Assembly (NCBI GenBank): GCA_031257695.1
Contig: JAIROB010000019.1
Coordinates: 1-10,989, forward strand
Reading direction: 5' to 3'
Origin: Treponema sp.
Lineage (GTDB): Bacteria > Spirochaetota > Spirochaetia > Treponematales > Breznakiellaceae
DNA length: 10,989 nt
Shown here: one piece after another, positions 6,574 to 10,989 of the stretch
Layout of the letters: each line of letters begins with the position of its first letter
How positions within the stretch are numbered: position 1 is the first letter of the stretch
Notes under the pieces: generated by a model
The model's input: the letters and a program-made list of their open reading frames with translations, nothing else
What the model was told of the DNA's origin: nothing
The model's database searches: none
Position numbers and translations under genes: made by a program

Positions 6574-7923
6574 TCACGGCAGGATCATGTCTAAATCAAA
6601 GCCCCTTCGCGCAACTATCCGTCCCCGGACGAAGGTTCCCGGTACAAGGGGTTTGCCGGAACGCAGAACCGTAATGCCGTCCACCTCCGGCGCCTGGCAG
6701 TAGAGGCGGCCCAGGTAGACGCTCTCCCGGCCCGCCAGGTCCACGGCCTCCTCCACCAGCGCTTCCATGGAGCGGCCCACAAAACGGTCCATCCGTTTTT
6801 CCGATATGGCGGTCTGTTGATATTCGACAACGGCCTTCCGCCGCGCGGCGATTTTCCCGGGAACCCGGGCTTTCATGGAGTACGCCGGGGTGCCCTCCTC
6901 CCGGGAATAGGCAAAAACCCCGAGCCAGTCCAGGTCCGAGCGCGCCTGGAAATCCAGGAGCCGCCGGAAATCCCCGCCGGTTTCCCCGGGGAAGCCCGTG
7001 AGAATGGTGGAACGGATCACCGCGTAGGGGAGGGCTGCCCGGATCCCGGCGATAAGGCGGAGGTAGCTATCCGGGTCCCCCCGGCGGCCCATGGCGCGGA
7101 GTGTTCCCGCGGATCCGTGCTGGAAGGGCAGGTCGAAGTAGGGAAGAAAGCGGCTGTCCCGGCGGCAGAGGTCCAGGATGGGCCGGGGAAAATGGTCGGG
7201 GTGTATATAGAGGAACCGCACCCAGAAATGGCCGTCCAGAGCGGAGAGGGCTTCCAGCAGTTCCGGCAGCCCTGATCCGGCGCCGCCCAGGTCCGCGCCG
7301 TAGGAACCAAGGTCCTGGCCGACCAGACAGAGTTCCCGGACGCCCCGGTCCAGAAGGCTGCGGCACTCCTCCGCCAGCTCCGGGATAGGCCGGGATCGCA
7401 GGGGGCCCCGTATAACCGGGATGGCGCAGAAGGCGCAGCGGTTGTTGCAGCCCTCGGATATTTTGACATAGGCCTGGCCGGGAAGGGAGAGCAGGGGGCG
7501 GGCCGCTAACAGGGAGGACGAGACAGGGAAGGGCGCCGGCGCTTCCCGGGAAGGCCCTTTGAAAACCCTGTTCGCGACGGCGGCGATGGCGCCGAGATCG
7601 GTGTTGCCGAAAAAGCCGTCCGCTTCCACGAGGGAGGTCGGGAGTTCCTTCCCGTAACGCTGCGCCAAGCATCCGGCCAGGAGGATCTTCTTGCCGGGGT
7701 AGAGCCTGCGGTAGGAGATGACGGCGTTTATCGACTCCTGTTTGGCGCTTTCGATAAAGCCGCAGGAGTTGACGATGATAAGGTCCGCGGCCGCGGAATC
7801 CTCAACCCGGGACCAATCGGAACTATCCAGCACGGCCATCATGGTTTCCGCGTCCACCTGATTTTTCGCGCAGCCGAAGGGGTCGAGAAAGTAGCGCCCC
7901 CCCTCCTGTTTGGCATCCCCCAC
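6574..7923 (-). CDS. rimO: Ribosomal protein S12 methylthiotransferase RimO
   Basis: The 449-aa protein has the three-domain methylthiotransferase layout. The N-terminal MTTase domain carries three auxiliary cluster cysteines (C18 in FGCAKNQVDAE, C54 in NSCGFIESAK, C85 in LAGCLAQRY). The radical SAM domain carries CNNRCAFC (C159, C163, C166). A C-terminal TRAM domain spans about 385-449. The FGCAKNQVD and NSCGFI contexts point to RimO rather than MiaB. RimO adds a methylthio group to the conserved Asp (Asp89 in E. coli) of ribosomal protein S12, using SAM and two iron-sulfur clusters. It starts at a GTG sharing one base with the upstream stop (TAGTG), so it is translationally coupled as the last gene of the lolA-like/rodZ-like/rimO block. 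No terminator is seen in the 17-nt gap before murJ's end. Confidence 0.94.
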   Translation of the reverse strand: MGDAKQEGGRYFLDPFGCAKNQVDAETMMAVLDSSDWSRVEDSAAADLIIVNSCGFIESAKQESINAVISYRRLYPGKKILLAGCLAQRYGKELPTSLVEADGFFGNTDLGAIAAVANRVFKGPSREAPAPFPVSSSLLAARPLLSLPGQAYVKISEGCNNRCAFCAIPVIRGPLRSRPIPELAEECRSLLDRGVRELCLVGQDLGSYGADLGGAGSGLPELLEALSALDGHFWVRFLYIHPDHFPRPILDLCRRDSRFLPYFDLPFQHGSAGTLRAMGRRGDPDSYLRLIAGIRAALPYAVIRSTILTGFPGETGGDFRRLLDFQARSDLDWLGVFAYSREEGTPAYSMKARVPGKIAARRKAVVEYQQTAISEKRMDRFVGRSMEALVEEAVDLAGRESVYLGRLYCQAPEVDGITVLRSGKPLVPGTFVRGRIVARRGFDLDMILP

Positions 7924-9044
7924 TAATCTATCCGGATAAGGCGCAGGCGGAAGCGGCCGTCGTCGTCCCGGACCCAGCGGATCTCCGCCACCACCACCTC
8001 CCCGGCGCCGCCTATGTCCAGAGGCGCTTCCCGGCCCCCGCCTATTACCTGGAGCTTTACCGCCATGGCATTGGACACCCAGATACGGACGCCGTTTTGG
8101 GCCTGGATGTCCAGGCTGTCGCCCCGCAGGTAGTACTGTTCCTGCCTGCCCTGACGGTTGTTTTCCCGGAGCAGCTCCCAGCGGAACATACAGTAACTCT
8201 GAAAGGACGCCTGGAGGGTAAAGGGATGGGCGTTGGAGGGCCCTAAAACAACCTGGGAACCGGCAAGATTCGCCGCGGCGGTTTCCGGGGAGGAGCCTTC
8301 ATAGGGCTCTTCCCCGGGAGGAACCTCGCCGGAGCCGGCTTCGCTCAGCGTTCCCCCGCCGGAAATAATGTCAAAGCGGATCTGAACGCCCATGGAGGGA
8401 TCGCTGCGCGAAAATTCCTGGACGCTTATTTTGATATCCTCATGGCCGTCGCTGTTAATATCCACGTTTCGCTCCTGGCCTAAATCCAGGATCACCGCCC
8501 CGACAGGCGTAGAAAGGGTGACCGCTTCCCCCAGGTTCCGGAGATCGATCTTATACTGGTTCCCCCCCAGGGGGACCAGGAGCGAGTCCCCCTGGTACAG
8601 CCGCCGGTCGAAAAAACCGCCCTCCAGGGTATACACCGCCTGGGGCTGGACGGTCTTTTCCACAGCCCTGGTTTTCCAGGAAACATTCCTGAAAAAATAG
8701 ATCCCCCCCCCCGCCGCCGCAAGGCCCGCAAGAACCAGGAGGACGCGGAGGATAATTTTCGGCGCCTTTGAAGGGGATCGGAGCAGTTGTTCCACCGGCA
8801 CGGGCTGTTCCTGGATCTTCAGCGCCCGGTACAGGGAAAACAGCTCATCCGTATCCAGCCCCAGGTATTCGCCGTAATTTCGCAGAAAGCCCTGCAGGTA
8901 GGGTTCACCGGGAAAGACCGCGAAGTTTTCGGTTTCCAGAGCTTCCAGATAGCGGGCGGCGATATTCGTTTCCCGGCTTATATAATCAAAGGTATACCCC
9001 TTGGTTTCACGGGTAGATTTTAACTTATCCCCCAGGGACCGCAC
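7923..9044 (-). CDS. RodZ-like membrane protein with N-terminal HTH
   Basis: The 373-aa protein has RodZ architecture. A cytoplasmic HTH_25-type domain spans 1-74 (LGDKLKSTRETKGYTFDYISRE and YLQGFLRNYGEYLGLD are typical), followed by a basic linker, one transmembrane helix (about 97-118), and a periplasmic region. That region ends in a RodZ C-terminal (DUF4115-like) beta domain (about 274-373, with the pattern GDSLDIQAQNG..WVSNA). RodZ links MreB filaments to the elongation machinery and sets cell shape; that role is inferred here from architecture. The periplasmic linker (130-270) is long and has a Gly/Glu/Pro-rich disordered section near 225-255. The GTG start has a strong GGAGGAGG (9051-9058) 6 nt before it. 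It sits between the lolA-like gene (27 nt) and rimO (1-nt overlap). Confidence 0.82.
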   Translation of the reverse strand: MRSLGDKLKSTRETKGYTFDYISRETNIAARYLEALETENFAVFPGEPYLQGFLRNYGEYLGLDTDELFSLYRALKIQEQPVPVEQLLRSPSKAPKIILRVLLVLAGLAAAGGGIYFFRNVSWKTRAVEKTVQPQAVYTLEGGFFDRRLYQGDSLLVPLGGNQYKIDLRNLGEAVTLSTPVGAVILDLGQERNVDINSDGHEDIKISVQEFSRSDPSMGVQIRFDIISGGGTLSEAGSGEVPPGEEPYEGSSPETAAANLAGSQVVLGPSNAHPFTLQASFQSYCMFRWELLRENNRQGRQEQYYLRGDSLDIQAQNGVRIWVSNAMAVKLQVIGGGREAPLDIGGAGEVVVAEIRWVRDDDGRFRLRLIRID

Positions 9045-9071
9045 AAAAATCCTCCTCCGGTGTTACAAAAA

Positions 9072-9794
9072 CTAATCCGCGTCGTTAAATAAAAAATTAT
9101 TGTAATTATTCGCCGAAGCGGGGGAATCGTAGATAAACCGCTGTTCAGGAATCCCCTGATTGATCTTTATATCGGAAAAATCAAACCGCACCTGCGCGTC
9201 GGCAATGGTCCTCCCGGAGATGCGCCGTATCAGCCGGGTAGCCGGGTTGACGCTCAGGATGATCTCCCGGAAGCCTTCGGAAACGGAGCGGCGGGCCAGG
9301 CGCAGATTTACTACCATTTCGTCGGACCCGGTTTCCAGCGGCGCCGGATCAGGGCCGGTGACAAAGGACGGTATATAGTTCCGCCGTAGCAGCGTCAGCC
9401 CCTGGGCGCTTGCCAGAGCGGCGCCGGACACGCCGGATCTACGGCTGGGGGTGACGGCCTGGTTCAAGGTGGCCCGGTACTCCGGCAGGTACACCGTCAG
9501 CATCTCCCCGTTAAAAGCGATAACCTGTTCCATGGGCTTGGTAAAATCGATCCGCAGAAAGGACGGCGCCAGATGGCTCAGGGATCCGAACATCTCCGTG
9601 TTCCCGGAGCGGATAACGATCCGCGCTTCGTAGTCCCGAATGCTGCCGTACCGCTCACCCACCATTTCCAGGTACCGCTCGGCGGTAATAATCTCCTGGG
9701 CATTGGCCGCGCCCGGAACCAAAAGGCCGGTTATATAAAGAACTGCCGCAAAACAACGGCGTTTAACTCCGCTAAACCCCATAAATCGTCTCAT
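9072..9794 (-). CDS. LolA-like outer-membrane lipoprotein carrier
   Basis: The chosen 240-aa product starts at MRRFMGF and has a signal peptide with basic n-region, hydrophobic core and a signal peptidase I site after AANA (about residue 32). The mature part has the LolA/LolB-like beta-sheet pattern: the IRDYEARIVIRSG strand, the FLRIDF strand followed by EQVIAFNGEMLTVYLPEY, and the C-terminal VRFDFSDIKINQGIPEQRFIY. LolA carries lipoproteins through the periplasm to the outer membrane. Homology is at the fold level, and spirochaete members are diverged. The frame is open 159 nt upstream, but the extra N-terminus is polar and would bury the signal peptide, so 9794 is preferred (AGAAGAA lies directly before it); 9782 is possible. 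First gene of the lolA-like/rodZ-like/rimO block. Confidence 0.82.
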   Translation of the reverse strand: MRRFMGFSGVKRRCFAAVLYITGLLVPGAANAQEIITAERYLEMVGERYGSIRDYEARIVIRSGNTEMFGSLSHLAPSFLRIDFTKPMEQVIAFNGEMLTVYLPEYRATLNQAVTPSRRSGVSGAALASAQGLTLLRRNYIPSFVTGPDPAPLETGSDEMVVNLRLARRSVSEGFREIILSVNPATRLIRRISGRTIADAQVRFDFSDIKINQGIPEQRFIYDSPASANNYNNFLFNDAD

Positions 9795-9801
9795 TTCTTC
9801 T

Positions 9802-9830
9802 ATAGTAGCCAAGGGATGTAAAAAACGCAA
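9802..9830 (-). promoter_or_regulatory. Possible promoter of the lolA-like/rodZ-like/rimO block
   Basis: Reading the - strand, TTGCGT (9825-9830) and TACTAT (9802-9807) are separated by exactly 17 nt. Matches to consensus are partial (3 of 6 and 4 of 6). Transcription would begin almost at the ATG ending at 9794, which would favour a near-leaderless message or the start at 9782. Weak. Confidence 0.3.
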
Positions 9831-9903
9831 GCAGGGCGCGCTCATAGCCCCCGGTTGGACGCGTTTTTTTTTGCGGCAAACCGCCCCTCGCTGCCAGCCG
9901 TCT

Positions 9904-9932
9904 TTATCCGGCGGCCGGAAGTGGTGTATAAT
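9904..9932 (+). promoter_or_regulatory. Sigma-70-type promoter of the flavoprotein gene
   Basis: A perfect TATAAT lies at 9927-9932, with a weak -35 (TTATCC at 9904-9909) at 17 nt. The predicted start near 9939 leaves a leader of about 50 nt ending in a strong ribosome site. The 9795-9991 gap is shared with the divergent lolA-like block. Confidence 0.5.
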
Positions 9933-9991
9933 CAAGGCAAGGGCATCTCCCAAGCTGAAGTTTTGGGACCCCCCGCAGGAGGAGCATGGCC

Positions 9992-10483
9992 ATGAGAAGA
10001 AGCGACAGGGAAGTAACGGACATTGAAGACAAATTGGAGATAATCCGGCGCTGTAAGACGCTGCGCCTGGCGCTGGCGGAGCAAAACCAGCCCTATGTCG
10101 TCCCCTTAAACTTTGGCTTTGAGTATCAGGACGGCATATTGACCCTCTATATGCACGGGGCGCGGGAGGGCAAGAAGGCGGACATCCTGAACCGGAACAA
10201 ACAGGTCTGCTTTGAAATGGACGGAGCGCACGCCCTGATCCCCGGCAAGGAGCCCGCGCGGTACAGTTTTGCCTACGAAAGCGTCATCGGTTTCGGGACC
10301 GCCGAGATTTTGGAAAAGGACGATGAAAAAACCCACGGCCTCAATCTGCTGATGAAACACCAAACCGGGGAAGATCGGGAGTATGCCTACCCCCCGGAGC
10401 AGCTAGAGAGGACCCTCGTGTTCCGCGTGCGGGTCAGCTCCTTCACGGCCAAGCGTAATTCCCCCCCCATGGACCCCAGTTAG
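9992..10483 (+). CDS. Pyridoxamine 5'-phosphate oxidase-fold flavoprotein (NimA-like)
   Basis: The 163-aa protein begins MRRSDREVTD and carries YVVPLNFGFEYQDGILTLYMHGAREGKK (about 35-62) and FAYESVIGFGTAEIL (93-107). These features are typical of the split-barrel family that includes 5-nitroimidazole reductases (NimA type). Members bind FMN or another flavin or cofactor and include reductases and antioxidant-type proteins; the substrate here is unknown. Small, soluble and cytoplasmic. An ATG two codons upstream (9986) is only 3 nt from AGGAGG (9977-9982), while the one at 9992 is 9 nt away and matches the usual family start, so 9992 is chosen. The C-terminus (SFTAKRNSPPMDPS) is slightly longer than usual. 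The stop codon abuts the terminal repeat of the palindromic element (10483). Confidence 0.85.
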   Translation: MRRSDREVTDIEDKLEIIRRCKTLRLALAEQNQPYVVPLNFGFEYQDGILTLYMHGAREGKKADILNRNKQVCFEMDGAHALIPGKEPARYSFAYESVIGFGTAEILEKDDEKTHGLNLLMKHQTGEDREYAYPPEQLERTLVFRVRVSSFTAKRNSPPMDPS

Positions 10484-10524
10484 GTTAGCGGGGACGCACT
10501 AAGGCTTTGTCCGGGGGTCCCGGT

Positions 10525-10587
10525 AGTGGAATCGCTTGCCGTCCGCGCGTTCGCTGTGCTCAAATGCGGGCGGCAAGCGATTCCACT
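10525..10587. repeat. Hairpin with 22-bp arms and a GTAG foot (REP-like)
   Basis: Arms 10525-10546 and 10566-10587 pair at all 22 positions (21 Watson-Crick, one G-T), with a 19-nt loop. GTAG at 10523-10526 sits at the 5' foot. REP hairpins recognised by RAYT transposases characteristically carry GTAG or GTGG there. No T-run follows, so this is not a terminator. The hairpin is seen directly; REP identity is inferred from the foot and the neighbouring transposase. Confidence 0.6.
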
Positions 10588-10618
10588 CCCACCCCCTTTC
10601 AGACATTGTTTGAGCGCA

Positions 10619-10678
10619 GCCCCGTGCCGAGTGAAAGCGGCCCATAGGGGGGCCTGGGCACGGGGCCTTTGTTTTTTT
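10619..10678 (+). terminator. Rho-independent terminator-like stem-loop and T-run
   Basis: A perfect 10-bp GC-rich stem (10619-10628 with 10657-10666) is followed by CTTTGTTTTTTT (10667-10678). The 28-nt loop contains a smaller 5-bp stem (10639-10643 with 10650-10654), which also holds the shared word GGCCCATAGGGGGGC. It could end the flavoprotein transcript 136 nt after its stop, and is also part of the palindromic element. Confidence 0.5.
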
Positions 10679-10830
10679 ACCGATACCCCCCTTACACAGT
10701 GTATGTGCGTCCCCAGAAACCGCTTGCGCGGTAATCAGAAAGGGTAAGGGTCCATGGCTAAACTTGACCCGCAAAATATTGCTTGTCGGCGAAAGGCCGC
10801 CCTCCGTCTTTGGGTTCGTAATTTTTTTGT

Positions 10831-10859
10831 TGATTTTTGTCATTTCGACTAAAGCAAAA
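10831..10859 (+). promoter_or_regulatory. Second copy of the dyad-containing motif
   Basis: TGA-N6-TCA followed by TTTCGACTAAAGCAAAA, 26 nt before the transposase ATG. It matches 3009-3037 in 22 of 23 fixed positions; the N6 differs. AT-rich sequence precedes it (10817-10839). It is likely part of the promoter or operator region of the transposase gene. Confidence 0.5.
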
Positions 10860-10862
10860 CAG

Positions 10863-10899
10863 CGTTTCGCCCCCGTATAGGGGGTATGAGACAGAAACG
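10863..10899 (+). promoter_or_regulatory. Hairpin covering the transposase start codon
   Basis: CCCCC (10870-10874) and GGGGG (10880-10884) form a stem with a GTATA loop ending one base before the ATG. CGTTTC (10863-10868) and GAAACG (10894-10899) could extend it around the start codon. The only purine-rich ribosome-binding candidate is inside the stem. Translation may therefore be held down, as is common for IS200-family transposases; inferred. Confidence 0.45.
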
Positions 10900-10989
10900 T
10901 ATTTTAGCGCAGGGGGTGTGGTATGAGATCCGCTCCCAAATCAACAACCGGGAGCAGATCCTCAGCCTGCCCAGGGCCGCCGCTCTCTT
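10886..10989 (+). CDS. Y1/IS200-like (REP-associated) transposase, N-terminal fragment
   Basis: Only 34 codons are visible; the frame is open at the window edge. The start MRQKRILAQGVWYEIRSQINNREQIL matches the opening of the Y1_Tnp (IS200-like, RAYT) family, in which a basic R-x-L-x-x-G-x-x-Y-x-x-x-x-R segment forms the first strand before a conserved Asn-Arg turn. The catalytic HUH (His-x-His) motif and the nucleophilic Tyr would lie beyond the edge, so activity cannot be judged. Family enzymes nick and rejoin single-stranded hairpin DNA. The adjacent palindromic element is the natural candidate substrate. ATG 10886 is chosen by the family N-terminus; GTG 10916 is in frame but would cut the conserved strand. 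Confidence 0.65.
   Translation, partial: MRQKRILAQGVWYEIRSQINNREQILSLPRAAAL

Larger units (their letters stand above)
10483..10721. repeat. 239-bp element with imperfect terminal inverted repeats
   Basis: The ends 10483-10499 and 10705-10721 pair at 14 of 17 positions, with a perfect 10-bp core (GGGGACGCAC/GTGCGTCCCC). A second pair lies inside: 10513-10525 with 10678-10690 (11 of 13). Within these sit two independent hairpins (10525-10587 and 10619-10666). This resembles a non-autonomous palindromic mobile element or a REP/BIME-like module, just 165 bp upstream of an IS200-like transposase gene. It carries no credible gene. The left end overlaps the last base of the upstream stop codon. Compare 136-350, which shares two words with it. 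The rest of 10722-10885 holds a regulatory motif and a start-codon hairpin. Confidence 0.65.

Noticed and set aside
9858..9890. T-run followed by a GCGG-CAAA-CCGC stem as a terminator in the lolA-like/flavoprotein gap
   Set aside because: On the + strand the T-run precedes the stem, and on the - strand the stem is followed by A bases, so neither orientation gives a terminator.
10754..10852. 32-codon + strand frame upstream of the transposase
   Set aside because: It has a weak AAGGG 3 nt before its ATG, no family resemblance, and its end lies within the shared regulatory motif; could be a leader peptide but there is nothing to support it.

Overview
The window looks like chromosomal DNA from a GC-rich spirochaete, most likely a Treponema of the termite-gut (T. 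primitia / T. azotonutricia) type. This is inferred from the protein sequences: a MurJ whose N-terminus resembles treponemal MviN, a sigma-like protein of a kind I associate with treponemes, and an IS200-like transposase start of treponemal style. I could not run a database search. There are nine complete or near-complete genes and one gene cut by the right edge. I see no RNA genes, CRISPR array or prophage.

Layout. Bases 1-97 are almost pure C and are probably a contig-end artefact. A large nested palindrome (136-350) follows. Then comes a + strand cluster: a PHP-domain phosphoesterase (406-1272), a small exported protein (1322-1753) and an M24 Xaa-Pro-type peptidase (1750-2940). The last two overlap by 4 nt. 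After a 147-nt AT-richer gap lies a sigma-70-like/HTH protein (3088-3939), then rlmJ (4006-4842) and murJ (4907-6556). On the - strand, converging with murJ, is a tight block read in the order lolA-like (9794-9072), rodZ-like (9044-7923), rimO (7923-6574). Divergent from it is a pyridoxamine-phosphate-oxidase-fold flavoprotein gene (9992-10483).

The right end (10484-10885) is non-coding and highly structured. A 239-bp element with imperfect terminal inverted repeats contains a 22-bp-arm hairpin with GTAG at its foot and a terminator-like stem-loop. It is followed by a dyad-containing motif, and then by a hairpin covering the start of a Y1/IS200-like (REP-associated, RAYT-type) transposase gene that runs off the edge. 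The two structured intergenic regions, about 10 kb apart, share two 15-16-nt words. The 29-nt dyad motif upstream of the transposase also lies upstream of the sigma-like gene.

Biology. Most genes are housekeeping and envelope related: lipid II export (MurJ), a cytoskeleton/shape factor (RodZ-like), a lipoprotein carrier (LolA-like), ribosome modification (RlmJ, RimO) and peptide or nucleotide turnover. The less ordinary part is the right-end transposase/palindrome neighbourhood and its possible link, through shared words, to two other intergenic regions in the window.
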